From Calvatia gigantea (lineage: Eukaryota; Basidiomycota; Agaricomycetes; Agaricales; Lycoperdaceae): 64,000 bases of DNA. The notes beneath the pieces were generated by a model. That model was given only the letters and a program-made list of their open reading frames with translations. It ran no database searches and had not been told where the DNA came from. Location of the stretch: the NCBI GenBank assembly GCA_025093985.1, contig JACAAK010000002.1, positions 2,356,001 to 2,420,000 of the forward strand, read 5' to 3'. A program made the position numbers and the translations under genes. Below, one piece after another: positions 55,701-64,000 of this stretch (within the stretch, counting starts at the first letter, position 1; every line of letters starts with the position of its first letter).

Positions 55701-57121
55701 TGGTCAACTCTGGATGGGTTTTCAAGGTCAAGCGCAATCCTGATGGCTCTATAGAGCGCCACAAAGCCTGCTTAGTTGCTAAGGGCTATTCTCAGCGCCC
55801 TGGCTATGATTACACTGAGGTTTTTGCCCCTACATTTTGTCCTGCATCCCTCAGACTTATTATAGCCTTGGCTGCAAGAGAGGGCTTCAAAATGCGCTCC
55901 ATTGACATCTCCTCTGCCTTCACCTATGGGGACCTTGATGAGGAGATCTACATGGCCCAGCCTGAGGGATATCACCAAGGTGGCCCAAACCATGTCTGTA
56001 AGCTCACCAAATCGCTCTATGGCCTTAAACAGGCAGCTAGGCAGTGGAATAAGAAGCTACACAGTGTCATGACCTCCATGGGCTACTCGAGACTCAGATC
56101 TGACAACTCCCTCTACATCTATTCCAAGGGATCAGTCAAGGTCATTGTCCCAGTCTTCATTGATGATATCACTCTGGTGTCAAGGGATGACTCTGCCATG
56201 GACTCAGCTGTCCAGGAACTGTCTAAACACTTCAAACTGCGAGATCTCGGTGCTACAAGCTGGTTACTGGCTGTACAGGTGAAGCAGGACGCTCTAAATC
56301 GCTCCATTTCGCTCTCCCAGGCTCAGTATGTCAGGGAACTGCTAGAGCGCTTCAAAATGGACGATTGTAACGCTGTGAAGACCCCTCTACCACCAGGACT
56401 TGAGCTCTCTGATGACCAGCCTACCCCTGAGGAGCAAGAAGCCATGAAGTCCATTCCCTATCTCTCTGCTGTGGGTTCCCTGCAGTATCTTGCCACCATG
56501 ACTCGTCCAGATATTGCTTACTCTGTGTCCTACCTTGGGAGGTTCAATCACAACCCATCTCCGAGGCACTGGGCTGCTGTAAAGCACTTATTTCGCTATC
56601 TGAAGGGAACTGTTGAGTACAAGCTTGTCTACAAGGGTAATGACAACCCAGAGCTATTCCAGACCTTCTCTGATGCTTCCCATGGCTCCTGCAAGGCCAC
56701 AGGACGTGCTACAGGCGGTTATGTGACTCTAGTGAGTGGTGGGGCTGTAGGATGGTGCTCAAAGCGCCAGCCTTTTGTGACTCTGTCCTCTACTGAGGCT
56801 GAGTATGTTGCTGCAGTTGAGGGTGGCAAGGAGATCATGTGGATGAGGAACATCCTGACAGAGTTTGGCTATCCCCCTTCCCTTTCCTCGACACTCTACA
56901 TTGACAACAAGTCAGGAATTTGTGTAGCGAAGAACCCAGAGCACCATGGACGGATGAAGCACCTGGACTTGAGGTTCTTCTGGCTTCGAGATGCTGTTGC
57001 TGATGAAGTGATCAATCCAGTGTATGTGTCCACTGACCAACAACTTGCTGATATCCTCACAAAGGCTGTATACCCCAAGACTGTAAACTTTGCTGTTCCC
57101 TTGCTTGGACTCACTCTGTGA
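52775..57121 (+). CDS. Copia gag-pol polyprotein, intact
   Basis: 1448 aa in one frame, so Gag and Pol are not separated by a frameshift. Gag (1-300) has a zinc knuckle CDFCHKSGHTIQKC at C228. The protease motif DTGATSH is at D322. Integrase has the LWHRHFVHHN / CEPCLAGKM zinc-binding region and D523, D586, E622 with the expected 35-residue D-to-E spacing. A Pro/Ser-rich linker follows (about 760-900). RT has YMAQPEGY and a catalytic FIDD (1128-1131) in place of the usual YVDD. RNase H has D1300, E1341 and D1377. All catalytic acids are present. The ATG is the first after the pyrimidine-rich leader. Confidence 0.95.
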   Translation: MAQSGPNFAKLCGTNYSTWAGEMEAWLRASGLWRIVSGKVSPPAMSKTPTEAELAAQDAWEAKADRAAGWLFLMVEADQRIHFNGIQDDPVKMWTSLQSVHLQKRPGMRFNAYDDLFTIRKLEEESLQSLINRVEDAVKTIKDLRPVDFTLTQLDEELASMSLIRALPSEEFASFTSSLLLMDKLDKAAVHQAFVTEDIQRRRRAQDTVSSSTAFSARSQPPPSSGKCDFCHKSGHTIQKCWAFEAAQKQAQEKTAEQIANNSSRRRRNHAKRAQDTPQDPPSSPTAGGAQQAREFAGNASSSSPSPSSPLQLDADFHWLADTGATSHMTPHRHWFKSYSPSRIPIRLADNSIVYSAGVGSVVFQPVLEGKRVREVEFSRVLHVPDLRSNLLSCLYLTRHSGVNISIGATSMVFYKGKKALFKARITPGHSALLDGTTIASETAFHLSTLPVDLSLWHRHFVHHNYADVKRMISQELVTGLKLESEASPDPICEPCLAGKMHSHPFPSSTSHNRSPLALVHSDLHGPLPAATHQGYKYWITFIDDSTRFRAVYLLKSKSEAFEAFKTYKYWAENQLGVKICALQDDKGGEYMSNAFLEFTRLCGIERRHSVRNRPQQNGLAERANRTMGERITAMLSESSLPASFWGECIAAMVHVWNRLPTSALPKTTPFEAFYKQKPDVSHLRVWGCTAYVHIQRDKRNSLQPHFEKCVFIGYPTGYKGWKFYNPTTRQTRISERADFDERYFPGLSRAKMNTIPSFAGPPSSPEVSPPSTLSISSPGPSQMLPLLEDEGGDVDYLPESPQPAPDAPEAPRAPSVHSLPLQEGSCKDSIISSPSQLQPPQVHSPEPSEPPVTPPTAPVQLPSTPPSVPPVIEPPHLPRRSNRSRKPPGEWWRIKLSPEPEEDDFDDQEAVYWADSGYQEVEFAGTVSGPDPRTYKVAMRSPDAQDWSRACDNEIFALESNNTWELVELPPGKKLVNSGWVFKVKRNPDGSIERHKACLVAKGYSQRPGYDYTEVFAPTFCPASLRLIIALAAREGFKMRSIDISSAFTYGDLDEEIYMAQPEGYHQGGPNHVCKLTKSLYGLKQAARQWNKKLHSVMTSMGYSRLRSDNSLYIYSKGSVKVIVPVFIDDITLVSRDDSAMDSAVQELSKHFKLRDLGATSWLLAVQVKQDALNRSISLSQAQYVRELLERFKMDDCNAVKTPLPPGLELSDDQPTPEEQEAMKSIPYLSAVGSLQYLATMTRPDIAYSVSYLGRFNHNPSPRHWAAVKHLFRYLKGTVEYKLVYKGNDNPELFQTFSDASHGSCKATGRATGGYVTLVSGGAVGWCSKRQPFVTLSSTEAEYVAAVEGGKEIMWMRNILTEFGYPPSLSSTLYIDNKSGICVAKNPEHHGRMKHLDLRFFWLRDAVADEVINPVYVSTDQQLADILTKAVYPKTVNFAVPLLGLTL

Positions 57122-57148
57122 TAACTCCCCTCTCCATGGACTGCTTAG

Positions 57149-57160
57149 ATCAGGGGGGTG
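57149..57160 (+). other. Polypurine tract of copia A
   Basis: GATCAGGGGGGTG-type run immediately 5' of the 3' LTR, the expected plus-strand primer. Equivalent tracts precede the LTR at 5689 and occur in the sliver at 1116-1158. Confidence 0.75.
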
Positions 57161-57453
57161 TGTTAGATGTGGTCTCATCAGTCCTATAGATAGATTGGGA
57201 CTTATCACTGACGGAGTTTTAGTCAGGTGATGAGTCACATGACACAGGTGGACTTGTAGCTTCCTGTGGACGCTTTGAGAGCCTTTAGTCTCTTACAGTT
57301 GTCCACAGGTGAGCAAAGTATTGTAACTTCATTATCTAGTCTCTTACAGTTGTCCACAGTAATTGTGGATTTCCTCCTTTAATATTAATCCAATAGACTT
57401 CGTTCCACCACTGTTAGGACCGTCTCAACGTCCCCCACGCGCACCTCTTTACA
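57161..57453 (+). repeat. 3' LTR of copia A, two-repeat form
   Basis: 293 bp, identical to the 5' LTR except for GACGGAG versus GACAGAG and GGACGC versus GGACAC. Followed by the GGGGG duplication. Confidence 0.95.
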
Positions 57454-58177
57454 GGGGGCTCCTGCAGGGTCACTGGTCTTCTGACCTACTGGGTGGAGAA
57501 GTCGTAAGGTAACAGGGGTGGGGTCCCTGGGGGGTGCTTCTGGCCTTGGCTGGTGGTGCTCCTTTCCTGGGCCTGGTTGGGGGCTTCGAGGGGGGCGAAG
57601 GCATAAAATAATGGGGGTGGGGTCCCCAGGTGGCAGTGCAAGTTCATTCTGCTCAGCTGCTTTCTTGGGCACCGTCTAGGTGGCACTTCAAGTTGCTACC
57701 CTGCCTGTCGAGCTGCTCTGGATCAGGGCTGGGCCGATACCCTTTCGTCCAGGAAGTTGGGGGTAAGGTGGCTCCAAGCAGGGGGCCCTCACACTGGCTC
57801 TCCTGACTACACCTATCTCCTCCTGGGTGCTCAGCTGCTGCTGCCGCTGGGCCCACCATTTGTGGGATGATCAGGACACTACCGCTGAGCGGTGCTCGGC
57901 TGTGGTGTGTCACTGGGTGTACACCACAAGACCTGGGCAACTGGGTCTTCTTCAGTGTGATGGGCATTTTGGGGAACCGGGGGATTTGGCAAGTAGGGGG
58001 TGGTCTGGTCTGGTCTGGGTTAGTGCCTGGGTTGGGTTGGGTTGCCTTTGAACAGTAGATTACTCTTAACTCATCGGACTTTGTAGTTGGGGTTTTGTAC
58101 TTGGCTGTACGCAGACTGCAACCAGGCACTGCGTTATAAATTGGCGCAAGCCATGATTTAAAAAAAAAAAAAAAAAA

Positions 58178-58445
58178 CAGCTCTAACTCGCTATGTGCGA
58201 GGGCTGTGCATGCCATTACAGGCTATGCTCTGATTGGGTCATACCACATACGATTCTTTCCTAACAAAGGCGTTGGCTGTCCATGTGGCGCCGCTCTTGA
58301 GGGGCACTATCACATATTCGTCAGGTGTCCCAATTACAAAAGGGAGCTTGACAGACCTCCTCAGACCATCCGTGAGCTGATTGACTTCCTGAATGCAAAT
58401 CTGGGGGCATTCATGTTCAGGCCAGATGATGCTGGGATCGGTTGA
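58178..58445 (+). pseudogene. LINE ORF2 C-terminal fragment (L14)
   Basis: Last 90 or so codons with the CPCGAALEGHYHIFVRC finger. No catalytic domain. Confidence 0.8.
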
Positions 58446-59054
58446 GCTGGTATGCATGGGGGGTCCCTGTAGGGCCACTGGTCTCCTGGCCTACTAGGTG
58501 GAGAAGTTGTAAAGTAACAGGGGTTGGGTCCCTGGGGGGTGCTTCCAGCCTCGGCTAGTGATGTTCCTTTCCTGGGCCTAGTTTAGGGCTTTTCGGGGGG
58601 TGAAGACATAAAAAAACAGGGGTGGGGTCCCTGGGTGGCAATGTGGGTTTGTCCTGTTTAGCTGCTTTCTTGGGCGCCATCTAGACAATGCTTCAAGTTG
58701 TTACCCTGCCTACTGGGTTGTTCTGGATCAGGACTGGGCTGATATCCTTTCATCTGGGAAGTTGGGGGTAAGGCAGTTCCAAGTGGGGGCCTCTTGTGCT
58801 GGCTCTCCTGACTACACTTGTCCCTCTGAGGGCACTTAGCTGCCATTGCCACTGGGTCTGCCTCTTGAGGGATGGTCAGGGCACTGCTGCTCTATGGCGA
58901 TGCATCACTGGGTGTATACCACAAGACCTGGGCAACTGGGTCTTCCTCAGTGTGATGGGCATTTCAGGAAACTGGGGTATCTAGCAAGTAGGGAGGGCTA
59001 GTCTGGTCTGGGTTAGTGCTTAGGTTGGGTTGGGTTGCCTCTGAACAGTAGACT

Positions 59055-59684
59055 TGTCACAACCCCTATACGTGCTCACCTGCTTCACCTGCTCATATCC
59101 AAACTATATTCCATTTATATTTTAGTTACCATTTGCTCTCACCTGCTCTCCCCTGCCTCCCCCACACTCCATTCTTATTATTGACATCTGACATTAATTT
59201 CCAATTATCCTCCTTGTACATTTCTCCAGTCGTTATACCTACCTCCATTTCCATTGCAATTCCCTTTTTCCCATTCATGACATTCCTGTTTCACCTTATT
59301 CCTTCTAGTTAGTTGCATGTCTGGTATTTCTATCTAGCAGCCATACCTGGCCAGCACATGAAGTCATAGTAGTTTCCTTTTGTAGAACCACTCTCCCTCA
59401 AGTATATAAACCATAGCTACTTCACTTGTAATCCTCAGTCTGAAATCAACTTAGCGATACACTACTTCTGTTCCACCTCTGCCTCCGTATCTGTCCTTGC
59501 CTCTGTCTCTGCCCTTGTCTCTTGTTCTGAAGTTAGGACCACTTGTCGGCAGGAGGGCACAACACACACATTGAAGCCACGGTCCTCCTGAGTTCACCTG
59601 CTTCACCCACCTTCATCCGCATTCATGTATAACCCTCGGGCATCTAAACTTCAGTTGTCTCACCCGCATAATCTGCACTTAACA
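59055..59684 (+). repeat. Solo LTR (630 bp), probably Ty3/gypsy
   Basis: It begins TGTCACAACCCC and ends CACTTAACA. AGACT is duplicated at 59050-59054 and 59685-59689, and removal restores the LINE 3' UTR. A TATA box (AGTATATAAACC, 59401) fits a + strand promoter. The TGTCACAACC start is typical of fungal gypsy LTRs, but no internal sequence is left to confirm this. Confidence 0.85.
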
Positions 59685-60564
59685 AGACTACTCTTAACTC
59701 ATTGGACTTTGTAGTTAGGGGCTTTGTACTCTACTGCACGTGGACTGCAATCGGGTACCACATTATAAATTAGCACAAGCCATGATTTAAAATAAAAATA
59801 AAAAAAAAGTGTGTGGAAAAAGCTGTAGAGGTCTTTTTTTTTTTCTTTTTTTTTTTTTAAATCAAGGCTTGTGCCAATTTATAACATGGTGCCCAATTGC
59901 AGTCCGTGTGTAGCAGAGTACAAACCCCCTAACTACAAAGTCCAATGAGTTGAGAGTAATCTACTGTTCAAAGGCAACCCAACCCAAGTGCTAACCCAGA
60001 CCAAACCAGACCCCCCCTACTTGCTAAATCCCCCAGTTTCCCGAAATGCCCATCACATTGTAGAAGACCCAGTTGCCCAGGTCTTGTGGTGTGCACCCAG
60101 TGACACACTGCAGTTGAGTGGAGCTCGGCAGCGGTGTCCTGACCATCCCACAAGCAGCAGGCCCAGCAGTGACAGTGGCCAAGCACCTGAAAGGGGACAA
60201 GTGCAATAAGGGGAGCCAGCGTAGAGAGCCCATGCTTGGAGCCCCCCGACCCCCAACCCCCTAGACTGAAGGGTATCTGCCCAGAGCAAACCTGCAGCAA
60301 CCCCCCGGCAAGGGTAAAAACCTGATGTATTTCACACCAGGAAAGTGGCAGGCAGGACGAACCTGCCACGCCACCCAGGGACTCCACCTCTGTTATTTTA
60401 CACCTTCTGCCCTGGGACCACCACAAGCAAGCCCAAGGGAAGGAGGACTACTAGGATAAACCCAGAAAAATTCCCTAGGGACCCCACCCCTGTTCCCTTA
60501 TGACTTTCCAGCCCAGCAAGCCAGAAGCAGAGGGACCTGGCATGAGCCCCCCACATGCACTGAT

Positions 60565-61793
60565 TCACCTGATACCTACATTATCCAGTCTGAAGGCAAA
60601 TGCCCTAGGGTTCGCCTCCAGAAAGTCGATCAGCTCACAAATGGTCTGAGGAGGTCTGTCCAGGTCCCTCTTATAAAGGGGACAGTAGACAAAGATGTGA
60701 TAGCGTCCCTCGAGAGTGGTGCCACACCAACAGCCAATGGCCTCGTTAGGAAAGAACTGTACCCTATACGATCTGATTGGTGCATGTCCAGTAATGGCAC
60801 ACACAGCCCTCATGCAGAGCAAGTTAGAGCCACTAACATGGGGAAGCCAAGGCCCACCAGAAAGGTAGGACAGTTTTCCCGGGATAGACAGATTCACTCC
60901 AGAGGATAGGTCCATATTGCTATGCCCCTTGTAGGAAGAGGTAGAGTACAGCTGATGCCAATCCTCTAGAGCTTTATCTACCGCTTCCTTATGTTAGATA
61001 TACTCTAGTCAGCTTATAGATAGAAATGGACTTAGAGCTGGTGGAGTTTTGGGTCAGGTGATATGTCATGTGATTGTTGGGCTTGTAGTTTGCCTGTGGA
61101 CGCTTTGAAAGCCTTTAGTCTCTTACAGAGGTCCACAGTAATTGTGGATTATCTCCCTTTGTTCTTAATCAATAGACTTTGTTTCACTGCTGTTAGGACC
61201 ATCTCTTGTCCCCCTACGCTCTGGTTTCAACACCTTATGGAGGCAGGCAATGGAAGTGAATAGCCTTGGGCCATATGCGACCTGAGGGAATAAGGTGACA
61301 TGCTGGTGAACAGTATGATGGAACTTCCACTTCTCAGAAGAAGGGACAGCAAGAAATTCAATGTGCCTCCAGGGATCACTAGAGAGCCATTGTTTAAGTG
61401 CCACACACAACCCTTGGGACAGCATCTGCCCAGAGTGTATGGATGGATCAACTGCAAGCTTCACTGATGCAATAGAATCAGTGAACACACGAATAAGCCT
61501 GATGTCATCCTGCTTCAGGGCAAAATGAACGCCAAGCATAATAGCCATGAGTTCAGCATCAGGCGCTGTAACCCAGCCTGCCATGTGAGTGACCTCCCTG
61601 AGACACTCGTATCAGCAGTAGACATGGGCAGAAGAAACTGCCTGGAACTTGCCACGCAGCAGCAGACTCGCATCCGTCACCATATGGACAATCCTGAAGT
61701 CCTCTCTGCACTCCCTAAGGTGTACATCAAGAGTATACATATGCACTGGGTCAGTGTTACCCTCTGCATTGAGTTTCACCTCCATGAATGACA
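60565..61793 (-). pseudogene. LINE ORF2 fragment (L15): RNase H and C-terminus
   Basis: RNase H blocks TDASLLLRG, ELMAIMLG and FTDSIASVKL, then the C-terminal finger (here CWCGTTLEGRYHIFVYC) to a stop at 60565. The frame is broken by the LTR and by a stop or indel near 61590. Confidence 0.8.
60992..61232 (+). repeat. Solo copia LTR, family B, one-repeat form
   Basis: 241 bp, TGTTAGATA to TTTCAACA, flanked by CCTTA at 60987-60991 and 61233-61237. It is closely similar to the 292-bp LTR at 4066 except that exactly 51 bp (the GTGAGT...CACAG segment) is missing, with the join at 61138/61139. Because it has its own TSD, it inserted as an independent element before LTR-LTR recombination. Confidence 0.9.
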
Positions 61794-62343
61794 TGTTATA
61801 ATGAGATAGAATTTGTTCTAATTCTACCTGATATCTATCCGTAGATGATATCAAAGGGGACTCCTTCTTGAAGGCTCAGAGAATATACTAAGTAATGTAA
61901 TTACTTTGAATATTCTTAAGTCTTATGATCAGAGGTCTATCCTCAGAGTATAACTCCTTAATGTCTTATTCTGTACACTTTAATAGTTATAGAGACAATG
62001 TCTTAAGAGTAGAGTTTAAGAGTGTGTTTCAAGAGTTATAGATTGAGTCTCCACCTAACCAAGTAGAAACGATGGGGTCTACTGGTCAAGTTGAGGGGTT
62101 TATATACTACAACAGTGTACTATTGTATTGTACTGTATTGATATGTTACTTGTTTATATATGATATTCGAATGTGGTATGACTTCAAAGTGGTATGACTT
62201 TGAATTATGACATAAGCTGTGCTATTTATATGTATTAAGTTCTAGGTAAGTCTGGCTATGTTCTAGGTCTGTCTAGATACAAGTTAGTCTTTAAAGGTGT
62301 TCTAGAACTTGTATTATCTAAGTAAATACACAAGTTCATAACA
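61794..62343 (-). repeat. LTR (550 bp), probably of the gypsy element
   Basis: It has TGTTAT and ATAACA ends. The left flank is LINE L15 (TGACA), the right flank is gypsy RNase H, and no duplication is seen between them. It could be the 3' LTR of the antisense gypsy element with integrase deleted, or a separate LTR. AT-rich. Confidence 0.55.
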
Positions 62344-64000
62344 GATAGGATGGCTTCCAGGGCATATTTCGAGGCATTGGTTTCAATGAAGAAGGGTTTA
62401 GTTTGGTCTGGCATGAGTAAGACAGGTTTCTTGAGAAATTCTGCCTTTAGTTGTTTGAATGCATTGTTTGCTTTGATTTCCCATTCAAATTTCTTTATTT
62501 TTGATAGTAGGGCATTGAGTGGTCAAGAAATGTCAGCATAGCAATGTATGAATTTTCGGTAGAAGTTACAGAATCCCATAAATTTTCTGACATTGCAGGT
62601 AGTGCAGGGTAAAGGCCATTCTTCTATTCCGTGGAGTTTGGTATCATCCATTTCAATCTTGTCAGAGGAGATTATCATGCTGAGATATTTGTGGTGAATT
62701 TTGTCAAATTCACATTTCTCTAACTTCAGGTATAGATTGTTATCCTTCAATATTTGGAGGGCTTCCATGGTAAGGCAATCCATTTCTTCCTGAGTTTTGG
62801 CATAGATTAGAATATTGTCCATATAGATTATGATTCCTCCTTTGTCAAGCATTTTGGTGAATATCATATCCATTATCTTCTGAAATGTAGCAGGAGAGTT
62901 GCACATTCCAAAGAACATGACATTTGGTTTATAGAGTCTGATGAGAGTTTTGAAGGTGGCTTTCCATTGATCACCTTCTCAAATTTGGATGTTATTATAT
63001 CTGAGTTGGATGTCCATTTTGGTGAAGAGTTTTGCTCCTTGGAGTTTATCCATGATAGTCATGATTATAGGAATAGGGTAAGCATTCTTTTTCATGTGTT
63101 TGTTCAGGTATCGGTAATCTTGGCAAGGGCATAGTTTCCCATCCTTCTTTCCTACAAAGAAGAACAAGGAGGCCATTGGAGATTCGGATTCTTGGATATA
63201 TCCTTTTTGGAGGTTTTCATGTACAAACTTCTTGAGTTCTTTGGTTTCTAGGGGGGATAGGGGATATGTTTTTCCTAGTTCCAGTTTGAATGTATCCAGG
63301 AGTTCAATTTTGTGATTGTAGAAACATGTCAGCAGAAATCATTCAGATTTCTTGCTGTCAAATAGTACTACAAACTTCCTGTATTTCCTAGGTAGTTTGA
63401 CTTGGGTTTTCAGAGTGGATTTCTGTGCTAAACTTGTAGCTTGAGTAATCTTCATGTTGATTTCTAGTTTGTGTAGAGTTTGAGTAATTCCATAGAGTTC
63501 ATGTTTCAAGTGAAATTTGTCGAAATCGATGTTTTCCAAATAGAGTTTTAGTTCATCGATTGAGAGTTCTGGTTCATCAGAGTGGATGATCACTTCAAAG
63601 ACTTTTACTGCTAGTGGGTCAAAGTTTTTGTCTAGGTAGGTGTACTGTTCAGTATCATTCATTCTGTGAATGTCTAAGGCAATTTTGTTGATGGTGGTGA
63701 GTTCATTTGTGAATTTCACAATGAGGGGTATGATGTGGTCATTGTTTCACCATTTGAATTCTTGGGTAGTCCAGTTTATGTCTAGATTTGTCTGTTGTAG
63801 CCAGGGGTATCTGAGGATTAAATCTTTTGATCCTATTCCTGAGATGTAGGCTTCAAAATGACATTGTTTTCCATTGATTAAAGTGTTTAGTTCAATGCTC
63901 TTGTAAATTGATCCATTTTCATTGGGGGTTCCATCTGCATTAGATACTTTGATGGGTTGGTTCATAGTATGGGTTTATAGTCCATAAGTATGAGTGAACA
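62344..64000 (-). pseudogene. Ty3/gypsy pol remnant: protease, RT, RNase H start
   Basis: Reading leftwards from the window edge: a protease-like region (DLILRYPWL at about 63810); RT N-terminal blocks (FFFVGKKDGKLCPCQDYRYLN, 63170-63100; FTKMDIQ); FGMCNSPATFQ (62910); the catalytic loop YMDNILIYA (near 62817) where YMDD or YLDD is expected; then the RNase H start with ETNAS for ETDAS (about 62375). Stops at about 62978 (Arg to TGA) and 63746 (Trp to TGA). Integrase is absent. Two active-site Asp to Asn changes and the stops make it inactive. It continues beyond the window. Confidence 0.85.

Larger units (their letters stand above)
52357..57453 (+). mobile_element. Copia element A, complete and young
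   Basis: 5097 bp. LTRs of 293 bp (52357-52649; 57161-57453) differ at two positions, both A/G. GGGGG is duplicated at 52352-52356 and 57454-57458, and removal restores the LINE 3'-UTR G6 run. It has a primer-binding site, a leader, one uninterrupted gag-pol frame and a purine tract before the 3' LTR. It is the likeliest source of active copia proteins in this window. Confidence 0.95.
50115..58177 (+). mobile_element. LINE copy L13, internally deleted, split by copia A
   Basis: It begins in ORF1 before the last zinc knuckle, passes the ORF1/ORF2 junction, and carries two internal deletions in ORF2 (about 1.8 kb at 50909; about 75 bp at 51795). Copia A (52357-57453) interrupts its 3' UTR in a G6 run. 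It resumes at 57459 and ends in poly(A) at 58160-58177. Confidence 0.88.
58178..59808 (+). mobile_element. LINE copy L14, 5'-truncated, sense, carrying a solo LTR
   Basis: It starts in the ORF2 C-terminus directly after the poly(A) of L13, and includes the ORF2 stop (58445) and the 3' UTR. It is interrupted at 59055-59684 by a solo LTR with an AGACT duplication and ends in an impure A-rich tail (59788-59808). A 25-bp spacer then separates it from L15. Confidence 0.85.
59834..61793 (-). mobile_element. LINE copy L15, antisense, carrying a solo copia LTR
   Basis: Impure T run (59834-59858), a divergent 3' UTR, and ORF2 C-terminus and RNase H up to the MSFMEVKLN region, where another LTR begins at 61794. 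A copia solo LTR interrupts it at 60992-61232. Its 3' UTR is more diverged than that of other copies, suggesting an older subfamily. Confidence 0.82.

Noticed and set aside
1..64000. CRISPR arrays, rRNA and tRNA genes
   Set aside because: No regular short repeat-spacer pattern or rRNA segment was seen; the tRNA-like words found are primer-binding sites, without a tRNA fold around them.

Overview
This window contains no recognisable host gene. It is a dense nest of retrotransposons of the kind found in heterochromatic or centromere-like DNA of filamentous fungi. The families suggest a basidiomycete, probably an agaricomycete: a LINE of Tad1 type (APE endonuclease, RT, RNase H, zinc-knuckle ORF1), several Ty1/copia families sharing one primer-binding site, and a decayed Ty3/gypsy element. 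This is an inference from element families; the species cannot be named.

One LINE family supplies at least 15 copies, called L1-L15 here from left to right. Two are complete and look competent, with unbroken ORF1 (701 aa) and ORF2 (1300 aa), poly(A) tails and 14-15 bp target-site duplications (TSDs): L8 (26005-32859) and L11 (37254-44117). The other copies are 5'-truncated, interrupted or full of nonsense codons.

Layout. 1-516: unassigned DNA. 517-7502: LINE ends and rearranged copia pieces, including a solo LTR. 7503-15682: a LINE 3' end split by a 6.8-kb LTR element (7819-14581) that has good LTRs but no coding capacity. 15683-24665: alternating + and - LINE fragments with one solo LTR. 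24666-36105: copia element E, split by complete LINE L8. 36106-46081: stacked antisense LINEs L9 and L10, with L10 split by complete LINE L11. 46082-52356: an LTR fragment and + strand LINEs L12 and L13. 52357-57453: a young, intact copia element A (5097 bp, one 1448-codon gag-pol frame, LTRs differing at 2 of 293 positions, GGGGG TSD). 57459-61793: LINE remnants carrying two more solo LTRs. 61794-64000: an LTR and a decayed gypsy pol on the minus strand, running off the window.

The complete LINEs could supply proteins for their own mobilisation, and copia A could supply gag-pol for related LTR elements. Everything else is decay product, and nearly all readable nonsense codons are of C-to-T or G-to-A type. 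The most unusual signal is a 51-52 nt segment inside the copia LTRs, bounded by splice-like signals and cleanly present or absent between copies in two LTR families. Second is the coding-empty 6.8-kb LTR element with LTRs only about 3% apart and a hidden array of about 50-bp repeats.
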